This document shows, one piece after another, positions 18,401-26,289 of a DNA stretch of 64,000 nucleotides; positions within the stretch are counted from its first letter, which is position 1; the number at the start of each line of letters is the position of its first letter. This DNA is from Nocardioides abyssi (GTDB lineage: Bacteria > Actinomycetota > Actinomycetes > Propionibacteriales > Nocardioidaceae). Location: contig NZ_JAUHJR010000005.1 in assembly GCF_030412915.1 (NCBI RefSeq), positions 1 through 64,000 on the forward strand, read 5' to 3'. A program made the position numbers and the translations under genes. The notes below the pieces were generated by a model, which saw nothing but the letters and a program-made list of their open reading frames with translations, did not search any database and was not told the origin of the DNA.

Positions 18401-18406
18401 ACGCTA
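18401..18406 (-). promoter_or_regulatory. -10 hexamer TAGCGT, leaderless ATL promoter
   Basis: TAGCGT on the minus strand lies 7 bases before the GTG at 18393. No Shine-Dalgarno and no clear -35 are present. Confidence 0.5.
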
Positions 18407-18457
18407 GCGGCTGGCCGCCGTGCGCCGGGCCCGCGGGCCACCCCCCACCGGGAAGGG

Positions 18458-19348
18458 TCAGAGGATCGGGTCGAACGGCTCGGTGCCCTCCACCAGCTGC
18501 AGCCCGGAGATGCCGGAGTGCTGCTGGGCGAAGGCGAGCTCCTTGCCGAGGTCGCCGATGTTGTTCGACAGCGGCAGCGGGGCCAGTCCGAGCGTGGAGA
18601 GCGTGCCGATCGCCTCGCCCTGCTTGTCGACGAACGCGGACCCGGAGTCGCCGGGGACGCCCGGGGTCAGCGTGTAGAGCGGGTGGCTCCAGCCGCCGTC
18701 GCCGGCGGTGTCGCCGAGGCTGATGCCGGTCTTGGGCGAGAGCAGCTCCAGGCCGAAGCGCAGGCTGGAGTTGCCGTAGGAGTAGACCTGCTCACCGGCC
18801 GTGGTGCCATCGGTGTCGATGCCGGTCGGGCCGCCCCAGAACGGGATCGACGGGTTGACCTTGCCGACGTCCGCGGCGTCCACCTTGACGAGTGCGAAGT
18901 CGTTGTAGGCGCAGGTGGTGGCGTCCTTGGTGCCGAGCCGGCGCATCGTGTCCCACGAGGAGTAGACGAGCGTGCCGCCGCCGACCTTGGTCCCCTCGGC
19001 GAGCAGGCTGCCGCCCTCGTTGAAGGTGACCTTCGTGCCGAGCGGGAGCGAGGCGGCCAGGCAGCCGTCGGTGTCGGTGGCCTCGCCGGTGCCGGCGCAG
19101 TGCGCGGCGTACCCGACGTAGACGTTGCTCGAGGCGTCGGTGAAGACGAAGTTGCCGGTGCACTGCCCGCCCGCGGTGTACATCTGCACGCCGGGGTGGA
19201 TCTTCGCCGAGCCCGCCGGCGCCCACTGCGGCGCCGCCGAGGCCGGGACCGCGGAGACCATGGCCCCACCGAGGACCGCGCTCGCGAGCAGGGCGAGCAC
19301 CCCCGAGGCGCGGCGGACGGACCGGGAGGTGGACGGACGTGCCTTCAT
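18458..19348 (-). CDS. secreted chymotrypsin-like serine protease
   Basis: 296 residues. A Sec signal peptide (charged start, hydrophobic run about 17-32, cleavage likely after PASA near 39) leads to a trypsin/chymotrypsin-fold domain. The triad is His83 (YAAHC), Asp150 (YNDFAL) and Ser235 (PGDSGSAF). Cysteine pairs around 63/84 and 95/146 should form disulphides. No long propeptide is visible. The start ATG has AAAGG eight bases upstream. It interrupts the otherwise conserved stretch between the ATL gene and moeZ. Confidence 0.9.
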   Translation of the reverse strand: MKARPSTSRSVRRASGVLALLASAVLGGAMVSAVPASAAPQWAPAGSAKIHPGVQMYTAGGQCTGNFVFTDASSNVYVGYAAHCAGTGEATDTDGCLAASLPLGTKVTFNEGGSLLAEGTKVGGGTLVYSSWDTMRRLGTKDATTCAYNDFALVKVDAADVGKVNPSIPFWGGPTGIDTDGTTAGEQVYSYGNSSLRFGLELLSPKTGISLGDTAGDGGWSHPLYTLTPGVPGDSGSAFVDKQGEAIGTLSTLGLAPLPLSNNIGDLGKELAFAQQHSGISGLQLVEGTEPFDPIL

Positions 19349-19452
19349 GCGTGCTGCCTTTCCGAGACGGGACCGGACGCGGACGACCGGTGTGACACCC
19401 GGCACAACGCGGGTGCACGGCCGCGGGTTACGTCGGCGCGGTCGCGGAAAGG

Positions 19453-19486
19453 CCGGACGGCCCGAGTTTTTCCTCGGGCCGTCCGG
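19453..19486. terminator. strong rho-independent-type hairpin after moeZ
   Basis: A perfect 14-base stem (CCGGACGGCCCGAG at 19453-19466 with its complement at 19473-19486) closes a loop TTTTTC. It lies 36 bases past the moeZ stop, and upstream of the protease gene on the same strand. Confidence 0.8.
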
Positions 19487-19521
19487 TGGTGGAGCAGGTG
19501 CGACAGCCTGCCGCGGGTGGG

Positions 19522-20730
19522 TCAGTACGACGGCTGGCTGGGGTCGACCTGGTTGACCCAGGCGACCACGCCGCCACCGACGTGCACCGCGTCGGCGTAC
19601 CCCGCGCCCTTGACGATCGCCAGCGTCTCCGCCGACCGCACGCCGGACTTGCAGTGCATGACGACCTGCTTGCCCGCGTCGACCGGGGGCAGCTTCTCCA
19701 GGGCCGAGCCGTTGAGGAACTCGCCCTTGGGGATCAGCACCGAGCCGGGGATCTTGTTGATCTCGTACTCGTTGGGCTCGCGCACGTCGACGAGGACGAA
19801 GTCGCGGCTGCCCTCCTCGCGCTCCTTGAGCATGTGCTCGAGCTGGGTGACCGAGATGGTCGACCCGGCGGCGGCGTCCGCGGCCTCGTCGGAGATCGCG
19901 CCGCAGAAGGCGTCGTAGTCGATGAGGCCGGTGACGGTCGGGTTCTCGCCGCACAGCGCGCAGCTGGGGTCCTTGCGGACCTTCAGCTTGCGCCACTCCA
20001 GCTCCAGGGCGTCGTAGATGACCAGCTTGCCGATGGCCGGGTCGCCGATGCCGGTGAGGACCTTGATCGCCTCGTTGACCTGGATCGAGCCGATGGCCGC
20101 GCAGAGCACGCCCAGCACGCCGCCCTCGGCGCAGCTGGGGACCATGCCCGGCGGCGGGGGCTCGGGGTAGAGGCAGCGGTAGCACGGCGCGTCGTCGGCC
20201 ATGGTGGGCGCGAAGACCGAGGCCTGGCCGTCGAAGCGGTAGATCGAGCCCCACACGTAGGGGATCCCGAGGAAGTACGCCGCATCGTTGACCATGTAGC
20301 GGGTCGCGAAGTTGTCGGTGCCGTCGACGATGAGGTCGTAGCCGCGGAAGACGTCCATGACGTTGTCGTTGTCGAGGCGCTCCTCGTGCAGCACCACCTC
20401 GACGTACGGGTTCGCCTCGGCGATCGACTCCTTGGCCGACAGCGCCTTGGACTTCCCGATGTCGGACTGCCCGTGGATGATCTGGCGCTGCAGGTTGGAC
20501 TCGTCGACCTCGTCGAACTCCGCGATGCCGAGCGTGCCCACGCCGGCCGCGGCCAGGTAGAGCAGCGCGGGGCTGCCGAGGCCGCCGGCGCCGATGACGA
20601 GCACCTTGGCGTTCTTCAGCCGCTTCTGCCCGCTCATCCCGACGTCGGGGATGATCAGGTGGCGGCTGTAGCGCCGGACCTCGTCGATGGTCAGCTCGTC
20701 GGCCGGCTCGACCAGCGGGGGAAAGCTCAC
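19522..20730 (-). CDS. moeZ: MoeZ, sulphur-carrier adenylyltransferase/sulfurtransferase
   Basis: 402 residues. The N-terminal ThiF/MoeB-like adenylation domain has VIGAGGLGS, the RQIIHGQSDIG stretch and zinc-binding CYRC and CALC pairs. The C-terminal rhodanese domain (about 285-402) has catalytic Cys360 in HCKSGVRS. MoeZ proteins activate the C-terminal glycine of small sulphur carriers (MoaD2, CysO, thiamine-type) and load sulphur for molybdopterin, cysteine and related pathways. The start is GTG with GAGGAG six bases upstream. It is divergent from the TetR gene and followed by a strong terminator, so it is monocistronic. The position corresponds to Rv3206c. Confidence 0.95.
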   Translation of the reverse strand: MSFPPLVEPADELTIDEVRRYSRHLIIPDVGMSGQKRLKNAKVLVIGAGGLGSPALLYLAAAGVGTLGIAEFDEVDESNLQRQIIHGQSDIGKSKALSAKESIAEANPYVEVVLHEERLDNDNVMDVFRGYDLIVDGTDNFATRYMVNDAAYFLGIPYVWGSIYRFDGQASVFAPTMADDAPCYRCLYPEPPPPGMVPSCAEGGVLGVLCAAIGSIQVNEAIKVLTGIGDPAIGKLVIYDALELEWRKLKVRKDPSCALCGENPTVTGLIDYDAFCGAISDEAADAAAGSTISVTQLEHMLKEREEGSRDFVLVDVREPNEYEINKIPGSVLIPKGEFLNGSALEKLPPVDAGKQVVMHCKSGVRSAETLAIVKGAGYADAVHVGGGVVAWVNQVDPSQPSY

Positions 20731-20867
20731 GTCACGCTCCTCGTAGCGGTTCGTCGATCAGTGCCGGGTCAACACCCGCGCACCTCTCGATGTTCCCTCC
20801 ATGGTCCCTCCGCCCGGGAGCACCGGCGCGGCGGCGTCCCGTCATCCGGACCGAGGTGACCGACGGG

Positions 20868-20873
20868 TAGAGT
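20868..20873 (+). promoter_or_regulatory. -10 hexamer TAGAGT upstream of the TetR gene
   Basis: TAGAGT fits TANNNT and would start a transcript near 20880, leaving about 50 bases before the GTG at 20931. No convincing -35 is seen. Confidence 0.4.
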
Positions 20874-20930
20874 CCCGGCACGCAGCGCCGGGCCCGCCGG
20901 TGGGTGCACCGGGAGACGGGAGGAGCCATC

Positions 20931-21560
20931 GTGAGCGCAGGTCAGTACGACGACGGCCCTCGACCCCGCGGCGGCCGGATGCCGCGCCGAGAGCGGCGCG
21001 CCCAGCTCCTCGAGTCCGCGCTCGAGGTCTTCGTCGCCCAGGGCTACCACTCGGCCGCGATGGACGACATCGCCGACCGCGCCGGGGTCTCCAAACCGGT
21101 GCTCTACCAGCACTTCCCCGGCAAGCTCGACCTCTACCTCGCGCTGCTCGACCGCTCCTGCGACGCGATCATCGACAGCTGCCGCACCGCCCTGGCCTCC
21201 ACGCAGGACAACAAGCTGCGCGTCGCGGCCGCGGTCGACGCGTTCTACGAGTACGTCGCCGAGGAGTCCGGCGCGTTCCGCCTCGTCTTCGAGTCCGACC
21301 TGACCAACGAGCCGGCCGTGCGCGAGCACGTCGACCGCGTCACCACCGAGTGCGCCGCGATGATCGCCGAGGTCATCCAGGCCGACACCGGCCTCCCCGA
21401 CGCCGCCGCCCGCCTGCTCGCCGTGTCCCTCGTGGGAATGGCGCAGGTCAGCTCGCGGTTCTGGCTCTCCGAGGGCGGCGGCATCACCCGCTCCGACGCC
21501 GCGGCGCTGGTCTCCGGACTGGCCTGGCGCGGCATCGGCGGTTACCCGCTCGACCACTGA
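20931..21560 (+). CDS. TetR/AcrR-family transcriptional regulator
   Basis: 209 residues. The N-terminal helix-turn-helix (about 15-62) has RRAQLLESALEVF, AAMDDIADRAGVSKPVLYQH and FPGKLDLYLALLD. The C-terminal ligand domain is all helical. GTG 20931 has GGGAGGAG just upstream; the in-frame alternative at 20904 has none. It is divergent from moeZ (200 bases) and followed by the DUF3107 gene, as Rv3208 and Rv3208A are in M. tuberculosis. The ligand and targets are unknown. Confidence 0.93.
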   Translation: MSAGQYDDGPRPRGGRMPRRERRAQLLESALEVFVAQGYHSAAMDDIADRAGVSKPVLYQHFPGKLDLYLALLDRSCDAIIDSCRTALASTQDNKLRVAAAVDAFYEYVAEESGAFRLVFESDLTNEPAVREHVDRVTTECAAMIAEVIQADTGLPDAAARLLAVSLVGMAQVSSRFWLSEGGGITRSDAAALVSGLAWRGIGGYPLDH

Positions 21561-21616
21561 CCCTCGACCCACCCGCTCCCGCGCCCCGGCACGGGACCGA
21601 CCTGAAGGAGGACCTC

Positions 21617-21838
21617 GTGGAGGTCAAGATCGGTGTGCAGCACGCCCCCCGTGAGCTCGTCGTCGAGACCGACGAGTCCGCCGACGCCGTCCAGCAGCTC
21701 GTCGCCGACGCCGTCAGCGCCGGCACGGTCCTCACCCTGAGCGACAGCAAGGGCCGCAAGCTCGTCGTCCCCGCGGCCAAGATCGCCTACGTCGAGATCG
21801 GCGGCGGCGTCGTCGGCCAGGTCGGCTTCCGCAGCTGA
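21617..21838 (+). CDS. DUF3107 protein (TB9.4/Rv3208A homologue)
   Basis: 73 residues. This small acidic protein matches the actinobacterial DUF3107 family in length and pattern: VKIGVQHAPREL at the start, a helix DAVQQLVADAVSAG, and a C-terminal AKIAYVEIG followed by a Gly-rich tail. The start GTG has AAGGAGG five bases before it, one of the best ribosome sites in the window, so strong translation is expected. No catalytic residues are evident. It probably shares a transcript with the TetR gene 56 bases upstream. Confidence 0.9.
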   Translation: MEVKIGVQHAPRELVVETDESADAVQQLVADAVSAGTVLTLSDSKGRKLVVPAAKIAYVEIGGGVVGQVGFRS

Positions 21839-21870
21839 CCCCCGGGCCGGTCACGGCCCACCCCCGCCTC

Positions 21871-21924
21871 CCGCCTCGTGCGGCCCAGCGAGCGCTCCTG
21901 CGCACGCTGGGCAGCACGAGGCGG
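21871..21924. terminator. 54-base near-perfect hairpin between convergent genes
   Basis: CCGCCTCGTGC (21871-21881) pairs with GCACGAGGCGG (21914-21924), CCCAGCG (21884-21890) pairs with CGCTGGG (21905-21911), and GCGC (21892-21895) pairs with GCGC (21900-21903), all on one axis. It separates the ends of the DUF3107 and ferritin-like genes and may terminate both. It lacks U-tracts and is longer than a typical terminator. Confidence 0.55.
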
Positions 21925-21961
21925 ACGTGTTCGTGGGGCCAGCGAGTGAGTCGGTCGCAGG

Positions 21962-22684
21962 TCAGTGCGCGAGGCCGAGCTCGGCCATCCGCTCGGCGTG
22001 GCGCTCGGTGAGCCGGGCGAACATCCGCCCGATCGCGGCCAGGTCGAGCCCCGGCCGGTCGACGCCGCCGGCGAGCAGCGCGGAGAGCGCGTCGCGCTCG
22101 GCGGCCACCCGCTGGGCCTGGGTGAGCGCCTCCCCCATCAGCCGGCGGCCCCACAGGGCGAGCCGACCGCCGAGGCGGGGGTCGGCGGCGATGGCGGCGC
22201 GGACCCGGTCGACCACGAACGCCGCGTGCCCGGTGTCCTCCAGCGAGGCGAGGACCAGGTCGCGGGTGGTGGCGTCGAGGTAGGCCGCGATCTCGCGGTA
22301 GAAGTCGTCGGCGAGCCCGTCGCCGACGTACGCCTTGATCAGCCCCTCGAACCAGTCCGCCGGCGCCGTGTGCGCGTGGAAGCGATCGATCGCCTCGCGG
22401 AAGGGCGCCATCGCGGCGAACGGGTCCGCGCCGAGCTCGGCGATCCGCGCGTGCAGCCCGGCGACCCTGGCGAACTCCGCCGTCGCCATCGTGGCGACCG
22501 CGACCTTGTCCTCCAGCGACGGGGCGAGCGTGCCGTCCTCGACGAGCCGCTCGAACGCGGAGATCTCCCCGTAGGAGATCGCCCCCAGCAGGTCGATCAC
22601 GGCCTCGCGGTACGCCGCGTCCTCCAGCGCGAGCGGCACGTCCTGCTCGGTGGAGCCGTCCGGGCCGCCTGTCGATGCCGTCAC
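21962..22684 (-). CDS. ferritin-like fold (MiaE_2-type) protein, Rv3210c homologue
   Basis: 240 residues, mostly helical. Acidic and histidine-bearing helices (GEISAFERLVEDG, ATAEFARVAGLHARI, YREIAAYLDATTRD, LTERHAERM) fit the actinobacterial ferritin-like/MiaE_2 family, whose founding name comes from a tRNA hydroxylase-like diiron fold. The activity of this branch is unknown and a metal site is only suggested. GTG 22684 lies six bases after TAGGGT, so the message is probably leaderless. Its placement beside rhlE, divergent, is the M. tuberculosis arrangement (Rv3210c-Rv3211). Confidence 0.82.
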   Translation of the reverse strand: MTASTGGPDGSTEQDVPLALEDAAYREAVIDLLGAISYGEISAFERLVEDGTLAPSLEDKVAVATMATAEFARVAGLHARIAELGADPFAAMAPFREAIDRFHAHTAPADWFEGLIKAYVGDGLADDFYREIAAYLDATTRDLVLASLEDTGHAAFVVDRVRAAIAADPRLGGRLALWGRRLMGEALTQAQRVAAERDALSALLAGGVDRPGLDLAAIGRMFARLTERHAERMAELGLAH

Positions 22685-22690
22685 GTGCGC

Positions 22691-22696
22691 ACCCTA
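22691..22696 (-). promoter_or_regulatory. -10 hexamer TAGGGT, leaderless
   Basis: TAGGGT on the minus strand ends 6 bases before the GTG at 22684, with no Shine-Dalgarno between. Confidence 0.5.
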
Positions 22697-22738
22697 CCGA
22701 TAAGGTGGACCTGCACGTGGCCGCCCTCGGCGCCCGTC

Positions 22739-22754
22739 CGCTCGGATCCGAGCG
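22739..22754. promoter_or_regulatory. 16-base perfect palindrome in the rhlE upstream region
   Basis: CGCTCGGATCCGAGCG is its own reverse complement. It lies between two divergent genes, 55 bases from the ferritin-like start and about 130 bases before the helicase start, so it could serve as an operator. Confidence 0.35.
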
Positions 22755-22880
22755 CTCGCCGGCGGCCCGCACGTATGTGCGCGGCTGACACCCCCAGCGG
22801 TCCCCCGGGGACCCCGTGAGTCCGCCGCACCTGGACACCTTCGGTCGAACCGGCCGGAACTCACGAAAGCGACAAAGACC

Positions 22881-24434
22881 CTGACTTCCACGACCTTCCG
22901 CGAGCTCGGGGTGCTGCCTGAGATCTGCGACGCCCTCGAGCGTCATGGCATCACCACCCCGTTCGCCATCCAGGAGATGACCCTCTCCGTCGCCCTCATG
23001 GGCACCGACATGATCGGCCAGGCCCGCACCGGCACCGGCAAGACCCTCGCCTTCGGCATCCCGGTGCTGCAGCGCAGCGTCTCGCCGAAGGACCCGGCGT
23101 ACGCCGACCTCCCGCAGGGCAAGCCGCAGGCGCTCATCGTCGCGCCGACCCGCGAGCTGGCCCTCCAGGTCTCCAACGACCTCCACATCGCCAGCGAGGA
23201 CACCGGCCTGCGCGTGCTGACCGTCTACGGCGGCGTCGGCTACGACACCCAGCTGGACGCACTCGAGGCCGGCGTCGACATCGTCGTCGGCACCCCCGGT
23301 CGCCTCATCGACCTGGCCAACCGCCGCTCGCTGGACCTCTCCCACGTGCACGCGCTCGTGCTCGACGAGGCCGACGAGATGCTGGACCTCGGGTTCCTGC
23401 CCGACGTCGAGCGGATCCTGAAGATGACCCCCGAGACCCGCCAGACGATGCTGTTCTCGGCCACGATGCCCTCGGCGATCGTCGCGCTGGCGCGCACCCA
23501 CATGCGCCACCCGATGAACATCCGCGCGGAGTCGTCGTACGACACCACGATGGTCCCGGCGACCGCGCAGTTCATCTACCAGGCCCACGACCTCGACAAG
23601 CCCGAGATCATCGGCCGCGTCCTGCAGGCCGAGGACGCCGAGAAGATCATCGTCTTCACCCGCACCAAGCGGCAGTCGCAGCGCGTGGCCGACGACCTGG
23701 CCGAGCGCGGCTTCAGCGCCAGCCCGCTGCACGGCGACATGGCGCAGGTGGCGCGCGAGAAGGCGCTGGCGAAGTTCCGCGAGGACAAGATCCGCGTCCT
23801 GGTCGCCACCGACGTGGCCGCCCGCGGCATCGATGTCCGCGGCGTCTCGCACGTCATCAACTACACCTGCCCCGAGGACGACAAGACCTACGTCCACCGC
23901 ATCGGCCGCACCGGCCGCGCGGGCGCGACCGGCACGGCGATCACGTTCGTCGACTGGGCCGACCTGCACCGGTGGAAGCTGATCAACAAGGCGCTGGACC
24001 TGCCCTTCGACGAGCCGGTCGAGACCTACTCCACCTCCGAGCACCTCTTCACCGACCAGGGCATCGCCCCGGGCACCAAGGGCCGCATCGTCGACCCCGC
24101 CCCGGTGGAGCGCAAGGAGCGGTCCGACCGCGGCGATCGTGGCGGTCGTGGTGGCCGCGGCGGCGAGCGGTCCGACCGTGGTGACCGTGGTGAGCGGTCC
24201 GAGCGCAGCGGCGACCGTCCGGCGCGCAGCCGCAACCGCAGCCGGAGCCGCACCCGCAGCGGCGAGACCGTCGCCGAGGGCACCGGTCCGGAGGCCACCA
24301 CCGCCGACGCCGGCGCGCACACCGAGGGCTCCGGCGACGGCGCCTCGCGCAACCGTCGCCGCCGCCGTCGCGGTGGCTCGGGCGGCAGCTCCGCCGGCGA
24401 GGGCCAGCCCGCCGCCGCCGGCGCCGAGGACTGA
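22881..24434 (+). CDS. rhlE: DEAD-box RNA helicase (RhlE-type), probable CTG start
   Basis: 517 residues from CTG 22881. Motifs in order: Q-motif TTPFAIQ, motif I ARTGTGKT, PTRELA, TPGRL, DEAD, SAT, then TRTKRQSQ, LHGDMAQ, TDVAARGID and HRIGRTGRAG. The C-terminus (from about 415) is an Arg/Gly/Asp-rich tail with repeated DRG and RGG units that should bind RNA. The first canonical in-frame start, GTG 22911, cuts off FRELGV, the conserved aromatic residue before the Q-motif, so translation more likely begins at CTG 22881 (TSTTFRELG). No ATG or GTG lies further upstream in frame. The role is RNA remodelling, as for Rv3211. Confidence 0.92.
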   Translation: MTSTTFRELGVLPEICDALERHGITTPFAIQEMTLSVALMGTDMIGQARTGTGKTLAFGIPVLQRSVSPKDPAYADLPQGKPQALIVAPTRELALQVSNDLHIASEDTGLRVLTVYGGVGYDTQLDALEAGVDIVVGTPGRLIDLANRRSLDLSHVHALVLDEADEMLDLGFLPDVERILKMTPETRQTMLFSATMPSAIVALARTHMRHPMNIRAESSYDTTMVPATAQFIYQAHDLDKPEIIGRVLQAEDAEKIIVFTRTKRQSQRVADDLAERGFSASPLHGDMAQVAREKALAKFREDKIRVLVATDVAARGIDVRGVSHVINYTCPEDDKTYVHRIGRTGRAGATGTAITFVDWADLHRWKLINKALDLPFDEPVETYSTSEHLFTDQGIAPGTKGRIVDPAPVERKERSDRGDRGGRGGRGGERSDRGDRGERSERSGDRPARSRNRSRSRTRSGETVAEGTGPEATTADAGAHTEGSGDGASRNRRRRRRGGSGGSSAGEGQPAAAGAED

Positions 24435-24451
24435 CCTCCCGCCACGACGTA

Positions 24452-24492
24452 CGACGAAGGGCCGCCCGACCTGCTCGGGCGGCCCTTCGTCG
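24452..24492. terminator. terminator hairpin after rhlE
   Basis: A perfect 18-base stem (24452-24469 with 24475-24492; arm starts CGACGAAGGGCC) has the loop CCTGC, 18 bases past the helicase stop. No U-tract follows. Confidence 0.75.
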
Positions 24493-24538
24493 CGTCCGGC
24501 TCCGGGTCGGGGCGGTGCGCGGGTTTCGGGGTGTCAGA

Positions 24539-24614
24539 GTCACCGGTTAACCGGTGACCCCTGCACATATCGGGGCAGATCTCCCCCGATATGTGCAGGA
24601 CTCCCCCGATATGT
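24539..24614. repeat. cluster of two palindromes and three 11-base repeats
   Basis: A perfect 20-base palindrome (GTCACCGGTT plus its complement, 24539-24558) is followed directly by a perfect 16-base inverted repeat (24560-24575 with 24584-24599) around an 8-base loop. The core ACATATCGGGG occurs in the first arm and, inverted, at 24584-24594 and 24604-24614. CTCCCCCGATATGT repeats directly with a 20-base period. The block is much more AT-rich than its surroundings and lies in a convergent gap past the rhlE terminator. It looks like a multi-site protein-binding region. Confidence 0.7.
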
Positions 24615-24708
24615 CCCGGCTAGGAGGCCCGTTCGCCCGGGTCCGACGAGCAGCGCCGGGGACGAGGACCGGCCGCGCCCAGGATGGCGACGAGCGCGGC
24701 GGCCGGCG

Positions 24709-25407
24709 TCAGGCGGTGACGACGACCGTGGTGCCGAGCGGGGCGAAGTCCCACAGGGCGATGGCGTCGGCCCGGCGCTGGCGGATGCAGCCGTGGGACT
24801 GCGGTGTGCCGAGCTCGGCGGCGGTCTGCACCTTCTTGCCGTCGTCGATCGGGATGTCGTGGAAGCCGATGGCCGCCCGCTCGCCCTGGGTGAACCGCAC
24901 GAAGTACTTCATCGTGCCGGAGTCGTCGATGCCGTAGGCCTGCTCGGAGCGGGAGTACACGGCGTACGTGCCCGGGTCCAGGTTGTCCTCGACGCTGCCG
25001 GAGACCAGGTAGGTGCGAACCACCTTCTTGCGGCCCTCGACCAGCCACACCCGCTGGCGGCTCTCGCTGAAGACGACGCGCTTGCCGCGGCCCGAGCCCG
25101 CCGGGAGCGTGGTGTCCTCCATCGGGTCGGTCGTGAGCGACCCGTCGTCAGAGTCGGGACCGACCTCGGGGTCGGGGTCCGGAGCGGACGCACCAGCCAG
25201 GGCGGACGAGAGCACCTCGTCAGCCGGCGGCTCGGTGACGGCCGGGTCGCGGGCGACCTCGGTGGCCGACGGGCCGGCGGCGGACTCGGAGTCGGGCAGC
25301 ACGCCGGTGCCGCCGAGGACCGCGACGGAGGTGACGGCGAGCGAGGCGGCGAGGGTGGCGATCCGGCCGTACCGCGGCCGGACGGGTGCTCCCCGGTGCC
25401 GGCCCAC
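24709..25407 (-). CDS. L,D-transpeptidase (YkuD domain)
   Basis: 232 residues. A signal anchor (about 15-36) precedes an acidic, low-complexity linker (40-105) and a C-terminal YkuD domain with IGFHDIP and the catalytic SHGCIRQRRA (Cys207). Known members form 3-3 peptidoglycan cross-links outside the membrane; the single domain and short linker resemble small actinobacterial forms. GTG 25407 has GGAGGG seven bases upstream. It starts one base after the ParA-like stop, so the two genes are in one operon. Confidence 0.9.
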   Translation of the reverse strand: MGRHRGAPVRPRYGRIATLAASLAVTSVAVLGGTGVLPDSESAAGPSATEVARDPAVTEPPADEVLSSALAGASAPDPDPEVGPDSDDGSLTTDPMEDTTLPAGSGRGKRVVFSESRQRVWLVEGRKKVVRTYLVSGSVEDNLDPGTYAVYSRSEQAYGIDDSGTMKYFVRFTQGERAAIGFHDIPIDDGKKVQTAAELGTPQSHGCIRQRRADAIALWDFAPLGTTVVVTA

Positions 25408-25408
25408 G

Positions 25409-26212
25409 TCAGGCCCTCCGGGCGGCGGGCTTCTTCGCCCGCGCACGAGGACGGGCGGCCCGCTCGACGAGGTTGGCGGCGACCTTGCGGTAGGCCTGGG
25501 CGCCCTTGCTGCTGCGGCTGGTCGCCAGGATGGAGCGGCCCGCGGCCGGCGCCTCGGCGAACTTGATCGTCTTGGGGATCGGCGGCTCGACCACGTCGAG
25601 GGAGTAGGTCTCGGCGATGGTCTCGAGCACCGTGCGGGAGTGGTTGGTGCGCCCGTCGTACAGCGTCGGCAGCACGCCCCAGACCTCGAGCCGCTTGTTG
25701 GTGAAGCGGCGTACGTCGTGGACGGTGTCGAGCAGCTGGCCGACCCCGCGGTGGGACAGGGTCTCGCACTGCAGCGGGACCAGGACGCCGTCGGCGGCGG
25801 TCAGCGCGGCGACCGTGAGCACGCCGAGGGAGGGCGGGCAGTCGAGCAGCACCCAGTCGTAAGCACCGTCGAGGTCCTCGATGACGCCTTTGACCACGTG
25901 CTCGCGCCCGGTGCGGGTGAGCAGGTCGGCCTCGGCACGGGCCAGCTCGATGGTGGCCGGCAGCAGGTCGACGCCGTCCTCGGTGGCGATGACGACCTCG
26001 GTCGGGTCGGTCCCCCGGGTGAGCACCTGGTGGACCGAGACCTCGAGGTCCTCGGGGTCGATGCCGAGGGAGAAGGTCAGGCACGCCTGCGGGTCGAGGT
26101 CGACCAGCAGCACGGAGTGCCCGAGCTCCGCGAGCGCCGCGCCCAGCGAGGCGACGGTGGTCGTCTTGGCGACGCCGCCCTTCTGGTTGGCGATCGCGAG
26201 TGTGGTGGTCAT
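25409..26212 (-). CDS. ParA/Soj-family ATPase (orphan)
   Basis: 267 residues. Deviant Walker A KGGVAKTT (residues 11-18, signature lysine Lys11), LLVDLDPQA and DWVLLDCPPS motifs are typical of ParA/MinD ATPases that position DNA or protein complexes. The C-terminal tail is very basic (about 245-267, Arg/Lys/Ala) and may bind DNA. No parB gene follows, so this is not the chromosomal parAB; it corresponds to Rv3213c. The next gene is an L,D-transpeptidase, which makes a cell-wall or pole-positioning job plausible (inference). A repeat cluster lies about 0.8 kb downstream. Confidence 0.92.
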   Translation of the reverse strand: MTTTLAIANQKGGVAKTTTVASLGAALAELGHSVLLVDLDPQACLTFSLGIDPEDLEVSVHQVLTRGTDPTEVVIATEDGVDLLPATIELARAEADLLTRTGREHVVKGVIEDLDGAYDWVLLDCPPSLGVLTVAALTAADGVLVPLQCETLSHRGVGQLLDTVHDVRRFTNKRLEVWGVLPTLYDGRTNHSRTVLETIAETYSLDVVEPPIPKTIKFAEAPAAGRSILATSRSSKGAQAYRKVAANLVERAARPRARAKKPAARRA

Positions 26213-26289
26213 CGCGGCTCATCATGCCCGACCGGCACCCGCGAGGCCGGGCGACACCGCTGTCGGAGGCGGCTGATTCACTGGGCGTC

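Noticed and set aside
22775-22819. 14-codon upstream reading frame in the rhlE leader (ATG...TGA)
   Set aside because: No ribosome site and a chance frame of this length is expected; not enough to call a leader peptide.
24115-24235. Tandem DNA repeats near the rhlE 3' end
   Set aside because: They encode the Arg/Gly-rich RNA-binding tail and simply reflect repeated DRG/RGG codons.
25409-26212. Chromosomal parAB-parS locus
   Set aside because: No ParB follows, no GTTTCACGTGAAAC-type parS is seen, and the gene matches the orphan ParA of the rhlE region.
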